64,000 nucleotides of DNA from UBA1952 sp965246785 (GTDB lineage: Bacteria; Bacteroidota; Bacteroidia; Chitinophagales; Chitinophagaceae): contig CBDFFM010000004.1 of assembly GCA_965246785.1 (NCBI GenBank), positions 62,001 to 126,000 of the forward strand. Direction: 5' to 3'. The position numbers were made by a program, and so were the translations under genes. Shown here piece by piece: positions 7,253-16,297 of the stretch (its first letter is position 1; every line of letters starts with the position of its first letter). The notes below the pieces were generated by a model. The model ran no database searches. It was not told the origin of the DNA and saw only the letters and a program-made list of their open reading frames with translations.

Positions 7253-9301
7253 TCAGTAGGCCAGCAACGCTCTAATCTTCTCCGCCACCTTCTCCGCATT
7301 CGGCAGCATTGCTGCTTCCAGCCCCACATTCATCGGCACGGCAGGCATGTCCAGCGCGCCGAGCGTTTGCACCGGCGCGTCTAATGAGGTGAAGCATTGC
7401 TGCGAGATGCGTCCCGCCAAGGCTTCCGCGAAGGAATTGCGAAGCTGCTCTTCCGTCAGCACAAGGCATTTGCCGTGCTTGCGGACGGTTTGCATCACCA
7501 ACTCCTCATCGCAAGGATAGATAGTGCGCAGGTCTATCACTTCCACGCAGCCGGGGAACTTTTGCGCGGCGGCCCTTGCCCAATACACACCCATGCCGTA
7601 GGTGATGACGCACACCGTCGCGCCTTCTTCTAAAAGCTCGTCATCAGCCTTTAATGCAACCGCGCCTTTGCCGAAGGGAAGGATGTAGTCGCGGTCAGGC
7701 TCTACCATTTTGGCCTCATCGGTGCCGGGCACCTTGCTCCAGTAGAGGCCTTTGTGCTCCAGCATCACTACCGGGTTCGGGTCGTAGAAGGCGGCCTTCA
7801 TCAGGCCCTTCATGTCCGCCGTATTGCTCGGGTAGGCAATCTTGATGCCTTTGATGGTGGCGAGGGTGCTTTCAACGCTGCCGCTGTGGTAAGGGCCGCC
7901 GCCTCCATAAGCGCCAATGGGCACGCGGATGATGCAGCCGACGGGAAACTTCCCGCAGGAGAGATAATTGCTTTTAGAAAGCTCCGTTACAAGCTGGTTG
8001 AGGCCGGGGTAGATGTAGTCGGCAAACTGCACCTCCACAATTGGCTTCAGGCCAACGGCACTCATTCCTGCCGTGGAGCCAATGATGTAAGCCTCCTGAA
8101 TAGCAGTGTTAAACACGCGCGCATCGCCAAACTTATCCGCCAGCGTTGCCGCCTCGCGAAAGACACCGCCGAGGCGCTTGCCTACGTCCTGGCCGTAGAA
8201 CAAGGCTTCGGGATGGTCTTGCAGGATTTCTTCAACCGCGTGCAATGCCGCATCTACCATTACCGTCTTCTCCGTCTTGCCGGCGGGCGTGCGCGTGCCC
8301 CTTTCTTCCAAAACCTTTGTAGGCGAAAAGACGTGCTCTGTTACACCGGCGGGGTCGGGTTCCGGCGCGGCTACAGCAGCTTCAAATTCGCGGCGGATAT
8401 ACTCGCGCTCTTCTTCCTCAATCTTGTCCAAGGCTTCCTCCGTCAAGCCACGGCCCAAAAGCAGCTTGCGCAGCTTCGGCCCAGGGTCATCCTCTCCATG
8501 CGCCTCAAGGTCGTGGCGGTACCATTCCTTGCGGACACCGCTGGTGTGGTGGCCAAGCAGGGGCACTTTGGCGTGCACGAGGAAGGGCTTGCGCTCCTTG
8601 CGCACCCAGTCAATGGTGTAATCCATCGTCTTGTAGGAGTCCGCGAAATCGGAGCCGTCCACGCGGACGCGCTCCATGCCTTTGAAGCCGGCTGCGTACT
8701 CATAGGCGTCCATCGCGCGGGCCTCATCGGAGGAGACGGAGATGCCCCAGTCATTATCCTGGACGAGATAAATGATGGGTAGCTGATGCAGCACGGCAAA
8801 CTGAAATGCTTCACTTACTTCGCCTTCCGTCACAGAGCCGTCGCCGAGGGAGCAGACTACAACCGGCGGCGTTTCGTAGCTCCTCAGCTTCTGCCGCTCA
8901 ATATACTTAATGCCCTGCGCCACGCCGGTGGTAGGAATGACCTGCATCCCGGTGGCGCTGCTCTGGTGGATTATTTTCGGGAAGGCTTCGCGGCGGCTGT
9001 TGGGGTGATTGTAGTAAGCCCGGCCGCCGGTGAAGGGATCGTCGCCCTTAGCCAGCAATTGCAGCATCATCTCATAAGGCCGCCAGCCCATGCCGAGCAT
9101 CAGACTCTCGTCGCGGTAATAGGGGCTCACCCAGTCATCCTTTTCCAAAAGGAAGCCTGTGGCAAGCTGGATGGCCTCGTGGCCGCGGGAGGTGCTGTGA
9201 ACGTATTTACAGATGGGCCGGTTGGCTTCGTAGATGTCGGCCATGGCGCGGGCCGTCATCATCAGGCGGTAGGCTTTGAGCAGGACTTCTTTGCTGGGCA
9301 T
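7253..9301 (-). CDS. 2-oxoacid dehydrogenase E1, fused alpha and beta subunits
   Basis: This 682-residue thiamine-diphosphate enzyme has E1 alpha (about residues 1-330) and E1 beta (about 355-682) in one chain. The alpha half carries the ThDP motif from GDGSVTEGE to NDWGIS. The beta half carries VEVQFADYIYPGLNQL and ends in the transketolase C-terminal domain. The likely substrate is a branched-chain 2-oxoacid or pyruvate, with product handed to a lipoyl E2 not encoded here. Start ATG 9301 is chosen because TACCTTCG lies eight bases upstream; the frame stays open to a TTG at 9352. The two halves are joined by about 25 residues without a frameshift, as is common in Bacteroidota. Confidence 0.9.
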   Translation of the reverse strand: MPSKEVLLKAYRLMMTARAMADIYEANRPICKYVHSTSRGHEAIQLATGFLLEKDDWVSPYYRDESLMLGMGWRPYEMMLQLLAKGDDPFTGGRAYYNHPNSRREAFPKIIHQSSATGMQVIPTTGVAQGIKYIERQKLRSYETPPVVVCSLGDGSVTEGEVSEAFQFAVLHQLPIIYLVQDNDWGISVSSDEARAMDAYEYAAGFKGMERVRVDGSDFADSYKTMDYTIDWVRKERKPFLVHAKVPLLGHHTSGVRKEWYRHDLEAHGEDDPGPKLRKLLLGRGLTEEALDKIEEEEREYIRREFEAAVAAPEPDPAGVTEHVFSPTKVLEERGTRTPAGKTEKTVMVDAALHAVEEILQDHPEALFYGQDVGKRLGGVFREAATLADKFGDARVFNTAIQEAYIIGSTAGMSAVGLKPIVEVQFADYIYPGLNQLVTELSKSNYLSCGKFPVGCIIRVPIGAYGGGGPYHSGSVESTLATIKGIKIAYPSNTADMKGLMKAAFYDPNPVVMLEHKGLYWSKVPGTDEAKMVEPDRDYILPFGKGAVALKADDELLEEGATVCVITYGMGVYWARAAAQKFPGCVEVIDLRTIYPCDEELVMQTVRKHGKCLVLTEEQLRNSFAEALAGRISQQCFTSLDAPVQTLGALDMPAVPMNVGLEAAMLPNAEKVAEKIRALLAY

Positions 9302-9387
9302 TGCGGCGGCGAAGGTAAGTTGGACATGTTGGAGCGAGTTGGACACGTTCAACTTGTTTAAACCGTTAACCCTTTAACCCATCAACC

Positions 9388-9395
9388 TAACTTTG
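9388..9395 (+). promoter_or_regulatory. TAnnTTTG -7 element, leaderless arrangement
   Basis: TAACTTTG is a perfect match and ends four nucleotides before the ATG at 9400. The expected transcription start therefore falls on or beside the initiation codon. Confidence 0.5.
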
Positions 9396-9399
9396 CCAT

Positions 9400-9789
9400 A
9401 TGCCCGCGCTTCTTCCTTCTATCCTCTCCATGCGCTGCCCTTGCTGCCGGAAGGGGCGAATGTTCGTACAGCCATCCATCTTCCCGCTTTCCGGGGTGCT
9501 GGCTATGCCCGAGCGCTGCGAAGAATGCGGGCAGAAGATGGAGTTGGAAGTGGGGTTTTACTACGGCACCGGCTACGTGAGCTACGCCCTTACGGTTGGG
9601 CTACTCATCGTTTATGCAGTCATTTTTGCCTTTACCAAAGGCTTTTCTTACACAGACAACAGCGTCTATTGGTTTCTCGGCACCGGCATCCTCGGCTTAG
9701 CGCTGCTGCAGCCTTGGCTTATGCGGATCTCGCGCGTGCTGTACCTGTATATGTTCGTCCGCTACGGCGAGCGGATGGAAGGGAAATAG
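9400..9789 (+). CDS. DUF983 domain-containing protein
   Basis: This 129-residue protein has an N-terminal zinc-ribbon-like part: MRCPCCRKGRMF at about residues 13-24, then CEECGQKMELEVGFYYG. Two hydrophobic helices follow (about 58-80 and 88-108). This is the DUF983 pattern of four cysteines followed by membrane segments. DUF983 proteins are widespread in Bacteroidota and Proteobacteria, often near respiratory genes, but have no established function. Nothing in the neighbourhood adds to this. Confidence 0.85.
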   Translation: MPALLPSILSMRCPCCRKGRMFVQPSIFPLSGVLAMPERCEECGQKMELEVGFYYGTGYVSYALTVGLLIVYAVIFAFTKGFSYTDNSVYWFLGTGILGLALLQPWLMRISRVLYLYMFVRYGERMEGK

Positions 9790-9830
9790 CTGTCGGAATG
9801 TTTCTTAAACGCTCCAACGTTCCAACCCCC

Positions 9831-10130
9831 TCACCCCTTCTTTAAAGAAATACCGCTCCAGCCGATTATTTCTACCGCAATGCAACATTCTATCCTGAGA
9901 TGAAACGTACGGGCGGCGGCACGCAATTCGGCGCGCGCGTCCTTAGGGGAAATGCGCTCCTTATATAGCGTAGTATCAGGCAGCGCTGATTTTGTTTTTT
10001 CGCCTTTAGTATTTATTCCGGTGATAAAATCCTGGTAGCCATTGGATTTTAGCAACGCCCTCAGACGGGCTACTGCCGTAGGGGTGAAATGTTCATTTTC
10101 ACATAGCTGATAGGTAAGAAGGGTCTGCAT
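9831..10130 (-). CDS. Hypothetical protein
   Basis: This protein of about 99 residues is of unknown family. The open frame extends to a GTG at 10172, but the ATG at 10130 (MQTLLTYQL) is the more natural start. It has no signal peptide or membrane segment and has a basic middle part with LPDTTLYKERISPKDARAEL. The dinucleotide and codon pattern looks coding and the frame has no antisense competitor, but I cannot name a function. Confidence 0.5.
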   Translation of the reverse strand: MQTLLTYQLCENEHFTPTAVARLRALLKSNGYQDFITGINTKGEKTKSALPDTTLYKERISPKDARAELRAAARTFHLRIECCIAVEIIGWSGISLKKG

Positions 10131-10253
10131 AGAGTGTTTTTCAATAGCCTCAGGGGCGTTCTTGTCGGGCACACTTACGCTTCATGAGCAAAGCAGGTTC
10201 TTAATGTGCTGCTAATGCAGATGTATAGCCTTAATAATCGAACGGACAAGGCA

Positions 10254-10276
10254 TAAAAAAATCCCCATTCGGGGAT
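10254..10276 (-). terminator. Rho-independent terminator (minus strand)
   Basis: Read on the minus strand, the hairpin ATCCCCGAATGGGGAT (10261-10276) is followed at once by a run of about seven T residues. It lies 40 bp after the stop codon of the DUF4402 gene. Confidence 0.85.
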
Positions 10277-10316
10277 ATTTAGCCGCTACACGGCTCGTAC
10301 CGACTATTTACCTGGC

Positions 10317-10769
10317 TTAATTGTAAACTACGGTTACGTCCAGGCCACCGCCCACTGGCGTGTTGACGGCAGCGCTTGCAGTAGAGAAGCGTGCAGAGAT
10401 ACTAACCTTGTCGGTACCATCAGAAGCCAGACGGAATGCGCCGCTGAGGGAAGTGTGGATGCTGATGTTACGGGTAGCAGCGGCTACATTCATAGCTTCG
10501 GGAGCCATTACACCATAGGCCATTCCAGGGGTACCACTGATAGTGAACGTTGCAGGCTTTACATCTTGTGCGGCGACGTTTTGATCCATCGCTTTGCGGC
10601 CGGATTGCGCAAAAGTCGTGTGAATTTCAAGGTCTGAGCTTTTTTCCAGTGCCTGCGGAGTAGTGATAGTAGCGCTTGCAAAAGCATCTGCGGAAACCTG
10701 CGCGAAAGCCTGACCTGCGGAGAGGATGCTGGTAAGAACGATAGCGGTGGAAAGGATGATGTTGCGCAT
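10317..10769 (-). CDS. Secreted DUF4402 domain-containing protein
   Basis: With the ATG at 10769 the product is 150 residues, with a signal peptide (MRNIILSTAIVLTSILSAG, cleaved after AFA). The mature part shows the DUF4402 pattern: early ATITTPQALEKSSDLEIH, a middle AATFTISGTPG-like strand (PATFTISGTPGMAYGVM) and a terminal GGGLDVTVVYN. DUF4402 proteins are small beta-sandwich secreted proteins, some thought to be fimbria- or surface-associated. An upstream in-frame ATG at 10799 preceded by TGTCTTTGCA is an alternative start. A strong terminator follows the gene, so it is probably monocistronic. Confidence 0.75.
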   Translation of the reverse strand: MRNIILSTAIVLTSILSAGQAFAQVSADAFASATITTPQALEKSSDLEIHTTFAQSGRKAMDQNVAAQDVKPATFTISGTPGMAYGVMAPEAMNVAAATRNISIHTSLSGAFRLASDGTDKVSISARFSTASAAVNTPVGGGLDVTVVYN

Positions 10770-10952
10770 TTGCTTTGCAGGGGTTTGTTTCGGTGTCATT
10801 GCAAAGACAGAAAAAAATCCAGCCCGCAGGTAGGGGTCGGACGTTATAGTCATGTTAGCGGGGTTAACAATTGGGGGAAGGCATTAACTACGTAACGGAA
10901 AAGCTGTTAGCGGCCTTTGCAATTAGAAAATGTAGCTACACAGGCAACGGAT

Positions 10953-12242
10953 TTAGTTCAAAAATTCCCAGCCGATGTCGCGGCGAAAAGCCTTGCCGGA
11001 GTAGTTGATAAGCACTGCGGAGCGATAAGAAGCGGCGAGGGCATCCTTTAAAGTGGGAGCCACTGAGGTGAGCGCAATCACTCGGCCGCCGGAAGTGAGG
11101 ACGTCAGCCTCCCAAAGTGTGGTGCCTGCCTGGAACGTGATGCTTTCGGTGACATCTTTGATGCCGCTGATGAGCTTAGCCTTCTCATAATCCCCCGGAT
11201 AACCGTGGCTTACAAGCATGATGGTTGCGGCGGATTGCATACTATGCTTGGCTCGGCGCGCCTGAAGCACGCCGGCATCCATATCTAAAATGAGCTGAAC
11301 AAGGTCATCTTCCAGGCGCGGCAGCACTACCTCCGTCTCTGGGTCGCCCATGCGGCAGTTGTACTCAATCACGTAAGGCTCGCCGCCTACGCTGATGAGA
11401 CCGAAGAAGATGAAACCCTGATACATTATCTGCTCATGCTGCAAACCGAGGACGGTGGGCTCAATGATACGTTCGCGCACCTTATCCATAAACTCCGCAT
11501 CCGCAAAAGGAACCGGCGAGATAGCGCCCATGCCGCCCGTATTAAGGCCCGTATCACCCTCGCCGATGCGCTTATAATCCTTTGCCTCTGGCAAGCGCAC
11601 GTAGCCAGAGCCGTCAGTTAGAATGAAGACGGAAAGCTCAATGCCAGTGAGAAATTCTTCTACAACTACAGTACTGCCAGCTGCTCCGAATTGTGCATCC
11701 TGAATCATCGCTTTGAAGGCCTCCTGAGCCTCGACATTCGTACCTGCAATGATGACGCCTTTGCCGGCGGCAAGTCCATCGGCTTTAACAACGACCGGCA
11801 GGGAATGCGCTGCGAGATAAGCCATGCCTTCCTCAAAAGAATCCTTGTTAAACTCCCGATAGCCGGCCGTGGGAATGCCGTGGCGCTGCATGAACTTTTT
11901 GGAGAAGGCCTTGCTGCCTTCCAATTGTGCCCCGGCCATAGAAGGCCCGCATACTATGATGCGGCGCAAGGCTTCGTCTTCCTTGAAAAAATCCCAGATA
12001 CCGGCCACCAGCGCGTCCTCGCCGCCGGGAAAGAGAATGTCAATTTTATTGGAAAGGCAAAACGTTTTGATGCCTACAAAATCGGTGGGGGAGAGAGGCA
12101 CATTATCACCCCAGGCGCCTGTGCCACCGTTTCCGGGTGCGATATAGAGGCGCTTGCAAAGAGGGCTTTGGCGCAGCTTCCAGGCGATGGCGCTTTCGCG
12201 GCCGCCGGAGCCGAGGAGGAGGATGTTGTAGGTAGAAGGCAT
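10953..12242 (-). CDS. purD: Phosphoribosylamine-glycine ligase
   Basis: This 429-residue cytoplasmic ligase joins glycine to 5-phosphoribosylamine with ATP, the second step of de novo purine synthesis. The N-terminal domain begins with ILLLGSGGRESAIAWKL. The ATP-grasp domain carries VVKADGLAAGKGVI, the GARS signature, and GDPETEVVLPRL. The C-terminal domain ends the chain at the normal length. A weaker -7 element (TTTCTTTG) ends eight bases before the ATG. No other purine genes are nearby. Confidence 0.97.
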   Translation of the reverse strand: MPSTYNILLLGSGGRESAIAWKLRQSPLCKRLYIAPGNGGTGAWGDNVPLSPTDFVGIKTFCLSNKIDILFPGGEDALVAGIWDFFKEDEALRRIIVCGPSMAGAQLEGSKAFSKKFMQRHGIPTAGYREFNKDSFEEGMAYLAAHSLPVVVKADGLAAGKGVIIAGTNVEAQEAFKAMIQDAQFGAAGSTVVVEEFLTGIELSVFILTDGSGYVRLPEAKDYKRIGEGDTGLNTGGMGAISPVPFADAEFMDKVRERIIEPTVLGLQHEQIMYQGFIFFGLISVGGEPYVIEYNCRMGDPETEVVLPRLEDDLVQLILDMDAGVLQARRAKHSMQSAATIMLVSHGYPGDYEKAKLISGIKDVTESITFQAGTTLWEADVLTSGGRVIALTSVAPTLKDALAASYRSAVLINYSGKAFRRDIGWEFLN

Positions 12243-12340
12243 TGCAGCCGCAAAGAAAAGGAGTCCATCTTTGTCACCCTACATTCTATGAACAACACAA
12301 GCGCTACTGCTAAGACCGGCTAATCATAGTTCAGGCGATT

Positions 12341-12361
12341 ACTCCCGCAATTGACGGGAGT
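12341..12361. other. Short hairpin upstream of the first POT gene
   Basis: ACTCCCG, a 7-nt loop CAATTGA and CGGGAGT form a perfect seven-base stem in the 209-bp divergent gap between purD and the peptide transporter. There is no long T run, so it may be an operator or leader structure instead of a terminator. Confidence 0.4.
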
Positions 12362-12451
12362 TTGTCCAACTTGCAGCTGAGTGGGCGCGAAAAATTTCTA
12401 TCTTGTCCGCTTAACACTAATAGTTTCAACAACTCTTCTCTCCAAAAGCTT

Positions 12452-14221
12452 ATGCAGCAATCCACTCCGCCCGCTACGTCTGGGGTATCAGGCAGACATC
12501 CGGAAGGTCTGTTCGTTCTCTTCTTCACGGAAATGTGGGAGCGCTTTTCCTACTACGGAATGCGCGCGATTTTCGTCCTTTACATGACGAAGGCGCTGAT
12601 GTTTGATAAAGCGTATGCTTCAAACATCTACGGCTCCTTTACTGGCCTTGTCTATCTGACACCATTAATCGGCGGTTACATCGCGGATAGATATTGGGGG
12701 AACCGCCGCTCAATTTTCGTAGGCGGCATCCTGATGGCGATAGGCCAATTTATGATGTTTTTCAGCGCCTCCAACTACGCGAATCCTGCGCTTGCGCAAA
12801 CGCTGATGTGGTTTGGCCTGACCGGTCTGATTGTAGGTAATGGCTTCTTTAAGCCCAATATTTCTACCCTTGTCGGGTCCCTGTATCCGCAGGGAGACAA
12901 ACGCGTTGATGCCGCATTCACGCTGTTCTACATGGGCATCAACCTCGGTGCATTCTTTTCGCCCCTTGTGTGTGGCGCCATAGGTGATACCGGCAATCCG
13001 GGCGACTTTAAGTGGGGGTTTTTCGCTGCGGGCGTAGGCATGCTGTTCGGCGTGCTCTCCTTTGAGCTGCTCAAGCGGAAATACCTTGTCACTCCTGAAG
13101 GTGAGCCGGTGGGCACATCGCCAAAGGCAAAAGCAAAACGCCTTGCAGAGGGCCCGACGCCACATACGACCGTTGCCGATATGGCCGAAGAAGCAATGGC
13201 CCCCAAAAAGGCAACTGCTGCGCGCTATGCTATACCTGTGGGATTGCTCGTAGGACTGCTGCTTATTTTTAAATTTCTCGCCGGTCAGGATTGGGTTGGC
13301 TCTTCCATCTTTTCGGTATCCATTGCCGCATTCGTCTTTGTAATGATGGACCCGAGCCTTACGAAAGTTGAGATTCAGCGCATAGCCGTCATAGTCATCG
13401 CAGCGTTCTTCGTGATATTCTTCTGGGCAGCGTTTGAGCAGGCAGGCGCATCGCTGACCTTTTTTGCGGATGAGCAAATGGATAGGCATATCGGCCTTAA
13501 CGTGAGTTATGGAGTCGCCTACGCCGTTGTCACGGCCCTGGCATTCGTGCTGTTTTTTGTGCTGAATAGAATTATGTCTATTCCTAAAGAGTATAAAATG
13601 CTCTTTGCAGTGATTGGAGCGGTGCTGCTGGGCTTAACGATCTACAAATTTGTACAGGGCGAGCGGCTGGTAATGGAAGAAATTTCTGCTGCTGCCTTTA
13701 ATAGTGTCAATGCCATTTTCATTGTACTGCTGGCGCCGTTGTTTGCAGAAATATGGGGCGGATTGGGTCGTCGCGGCGTAGAGCCTGCATCACCCTTTAA
13801 GCAGGCAATGGGCCTCATGTTTCTTTCGCTTGGGTATCTGCTGATTGCCTTTGTTGTGAAAGACCTCGGGCCAGGCATAAAAGTGAGCATGTTCTGGCTC
13901 ATAGCGCTTTACCTGCTGCACACGATTGGGGAACTATGTCTTTCGCCTATCGGTCTGTCGCTTGTGAATAAGCTGTCGCCGGTACGTTTTGCCTCGTTGC
14001 TTATGGGCGCTTGGTTTCTGGCCAATGCAACTGCCAACAAATTTGCCGGAACGCTTTCCTCATTCTATCCGGAAAATGGCAAGACGACATCATTCTTAGG
14101 CTACAGTATGAGCAATCTGTTTGACTTCTTCATGCTATTCGTAGTCATGAGCGGCGCCGCCGCCATTATTCTGTTCTTCCTTGCCCGGATGATGGTCAAG
14201 ATGATGAACGGAATACGCTAA
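12452..14221 (+). CDS. POT family proton-dependent peptide transporter
   Basis: This 589-residue inner-membrane symporter imports di- and tripeptides with protons. The POT signature ExxER appears as E27, E30 and R31 within FFTEMWERFSYYGMR, followed by the PTR2 stretch GGYIADRYWGNRRSI and later GELCLSPIGLSLVNKLSP. The ATG at 12452 is preferred; the frame is open to a TTG at 12362, which would add residues the family lacks. A second POT gene follows after a terminator hairpin. The two proteins are clearly related but not identical, indicating an old duplication. Confidence 0.92.
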   Translation: MQQSTPPATSGVSGRHPEGLFVLFFTEMWERFSYYGMRAIFVLYMTKALMFDKAYASNIYGSFTGLVYLTPLIGGYIADRYWGNRRSIFVGGILMAIGQFMMFFSASNYANPALAQTLMWFGLTGLIVGNGFFKPNISTLVGSLYPQGDKRVDAAFTLFYMGINLGAFFSPLVCGAIGDTGNPGDFKWGFFAAGVGMLFGVLSFELLKRKYLVTPEGEPVGTSPKAKAKRLAEGPTPHTTVADMAEEAMAPKKATAARYAIPVGLLVGLLLIFKFLAGQDWVGSSIFSVSIAAFVFVMMDPSLTKVEIQRIAVIVIAAFFVIFFWAAFEQAGASLTFFADEQMDRHIGLNVSYGVAYAVVTALAFVLFFVLNRIMSIPKEYKMLFAVIGAVLLGLTIYKFVQGERLVMEEISAAAFNSVNAIFIVLLAPLFAEIWGGLGRRGVEPASPFKQAMGLMFLSLGYLLIAFVVKDLGPGIKVSMFWLIALYLLHTIGELCLSPIGLSLVNKLSPVRFASLLMGAWFLANATANKFAGTLSSFYPENGKTTSFLGYSMSNLFDFFMLFVVMSGAAAIILFFLARMMVKMMNGIR

Positions 14222-14235
14222 TTAAGATTCACGGA

Positions 14236-14266
14236 AAGGCAGGGCACATTTGCCCTGCCTTTTTTA
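14236..14266 (+). terminator. Rho-independent terminator between the two POT genes
   Basis: AAGGCAGGGCA, a short loop and TGCCCTGCCTT form a strong stem followed by a T-rich tail (TTTTTATT). It lies 14 bp after the first POT stop codon and 14 bp before the ATG of the second, so the second gene likely needs read-through or its own start signal. Confidence 0.85.
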
Positions 14267-14279
14267 TTCAAGTATTTAT

Positions 14280-15857
14280 ATGAGCCAACCATACTCCGGC
14301 GAAACGCCGCGCGGCAACGAAGAAGGCTACGAGGGTACGGGCCTTCTTGCTGAACAGCAATCGGAAGCTGCACTCGCAGCCATTCACGATTTCAAAGGCG
14401 CCTATCCGAAACAGCTTTGGGGCCTCTTCCTCACGGAAATGTGGGAACGCTTCTGCTTTTACGGAATGCGGGGCATGCTTACCATCTTCATTGCCACGAA
14501 GCTGCTGACGCATCTGGGCGAGGCCGCCGCTGATAAAACGGCTAACCTTCAGTATGGCGCGATTCAGGCGTTCGTTTACGCATTCACCTTTATCGGCGGC
14601 TTATTCGCAGATAAGATTCTCGGCTTCCGCAAGTCGCTCTTCTGGGGCGGGCTACTTATGATTATCGGCAACTTCATCATTGCCGCATCTCCGGAAAAGT
14701 TCTTCTATATGGGCATTTGCTGCACCATCGTCGGCACCGGCTTTTTCAAGCCCAATATCTCAACGATGGTAGGAGCGCTGTACCGGGAAGGCGACACGCG
14801 GCGCGATGCGGGCTTCGGACTTTTCTATTCCGGCATCAACATTGGGGCCTTGCTCGGCGGCATTGTCTGCGTGTACATTGGTAAGTATCATTCGTGGAGC
14901 CTGGCGTTCGCCTCTGCCGGCATCGTGATGATTATCGGGCTGCTCACATTCCTTTTTACGCAGAAGTCGTTAGGGCCAATCGGGCTTTCACCCCTACGCG
15001 CAGATATGCCTGCAGGCCGCAAGCGCATGCTGGAAATAGCCGTTTATATAGGCTCCATCATTGCTATGCCGCTCATCCTGTTGATGGTTTCCAATACGCA
15101 ATACACGGATATTTTCATGGCGCTCATTGGCCCGGCTACGTTGGTCTATCTTTTTACAGAAATGCGCAAGCTGTCAGGTGTGGAGCGGCAGAAGATTGTT
15201 GCTGCGCTGGTGTTCATCATTTTCTCGGTGCTCTTCTGGGCCATCTTTGAGCAGGCCGGCGGCTCGCTTGCCATCTTTGCGCTGAAGAATGTGAACGACA
15301 AGGTAGTGGGCATGACCATTGACCCGAATATCGTCAACAACGCCGCCAATTCCATATTCGTTATCGCGCTTAGCCCGCTTATCGGCATTCTCTGGCTGGC
15401 GCTTGCAAGGCGCAAAGCAAATCCGAACACGGTTATCAAATTTGGCCTCGGGTTTCTGTTTCTAGGCGCTGCTTACTATGTGTTTTACGCTACGCGCTTC
15501 TTTGCGGATGCGAGCGGCAAAACATCATTAAACGTCTTCACTGCCGCTTACCTCGTCATAACCTTCGGCGAGCTATGCCTTTCGCCGATCGGACTTTCCA
15601 TCATGACCAAGCTGTCGCCAAAGCCGCTATGGGGCGTGATGATGGGCATGTGGTTTCTGGCGAGCGCGTATGGCCAATATGTAGCGGGCCTCATTGGCGC
15701 AGGACTTGCGGATGCGAAGGAAGGTGCCGGCGATATGGAACGGCTGCTTACCTACACGGAAGGCTACAAGCAACTTGGTATCTACGCAGTCATTGCCGGC
15801 GGTGTGCTCATTGTACTTTCGCCGCTCGTGCGCAAGTTGATGCACGACGTAAAATGA
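14280..15857 (+). CDS. POT family proton-dependent peptide transporter, second copy
   Basis: This 525-residue relative of the preceding gene has ExxER as E53, E56 and R57 in LTEMWERFCFYGMRG, the stretch GTGFFKPNISTMVGALY and GELCLSPIGLSIMTKLSP. It has a longer hydrophilic N-terminus than its neighbour (about 45 residues) and lacks the acidic/basic insertion seen there near residue 220. The ATG at 14280 is chosen because the earlier TTG lies inside the terminator stem. Its stop overlaps the ATG of the next gene (ATGA). Confidence 0.92.
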   Translation: MSQPYSGETPRGNEEGYEGTGLLAEQQSEAALAAIHDFKGAYPKQLWGLFLTEMWERFCFYGMRGMLTIFIATKLLTHLGEAAADKTANLQYGAIQAFVYAFTFIGGLFADKILGFRKSLFWGGLLMIIGNFIIAASPEKFFYMGICCTIVGTGFFKPNISTMVGALYREGDTRRDAGFGLFYSGINIGALLGGIVCVYIGKYHSWSLAFASAGIVMIIGLLTFLFTQKSLGPIGLSPLRADMPAGRKRMLEIAVYIGSIIAMPLILLMVSNTQYTDIFMALIGPATLVYLFTEMRKLSGVERQKIVAALVFIIFSVLFWAIFEQAGGSLAIFALKNVNDKVVGMTIDPNIVNNAANSIFVIALSPLIGILWLALARRKANPNTVIKFGLGFLFLGAAYYVFYATRFFADASGKTSLNVFTAAYLVITFGELCLSPIGLSIMTKLSPKPLWGVMMGMWFLASAYGQYVAGLIGAGLADAKEGAGDMERLLTYTEGYKQLGIYAVIAGGVLIVLSPLVRKLMHDVK

Positions 15858-16294
15858 CGAGGAATTACGCCGTAAAGTGCCGACTGCTTATCGTCGGTGT
15901 GCTTGTGCTCGCATGTTCGCATACTGCTCGCGCGCAAAAGAGTAGTTATGCCCCATTCATTATAGATTCGAGCGCAGTAACCGCCGTGCTTAAAGTAAAA
16001 AATTCAGCGCTTGAGGATCACTATGCGCCCGTCTTTGCAAAGCATAAGCTGAATGCATCCTCGCCGGTGGATTGGTTGACCTTACTTGAACGGATTGCTG
16101 GGATGCGGGAAACCGATTTGTACATCAGCAACGAAATCACATTTGAGGCAACGGACGAAAATGTAGAATTGAGCGCTATCCACTTTGACAACCTGGAGCA
16201 GATGGTGAAGTCGCTGCGCCAGGTGATTTGTACGCCGGAAAAAGTGACCGCTTTCCTGAACGAGTACGAGCACTTTCTCCAAAAGAAAAAATAA
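15854..16294 (+). CDS. Hypothetical exported protein
   Basis: This 146-residue protein starts at an ATG that overlaps the stop of the second POT gene, which suggests translational coupling. A signal peptide is likely: MTRNYAVKCRLLIVGVLVLA followed by CSHTARA. The cysteine position also allows a lipoprotein reading. The mature part is mostly helical with no family that I recognise. It is followed directly by ispD. Confidence 0.7.
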   Translation: MTRNYAVKCRLLIVGVLVLACSHTARAQKSSYAPFIIDSSAVTAVLKVKNSALEDHYAPVFAKHKLNASSPVDWLTLLERIAGMRETDLYISNEITFEATDENVELSAIHFDNLEQMVKSLRQVICTPEKVTAFLNEYEHFLQKKK

Positions 16295-16297
16295 GCG

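Noticed and set aside
7754..8782. Long plus-strand open frame opposite the fused E1 gene
   Set aside because: Antisense shadow of a well-supported gene with thiamine-diphosphate motifs.
7253..9352. Fused E1 gene considered as a frameshift joining two genes
   Set aside because: The frame is continuous and the fusion is a known form in Bacteroidota.
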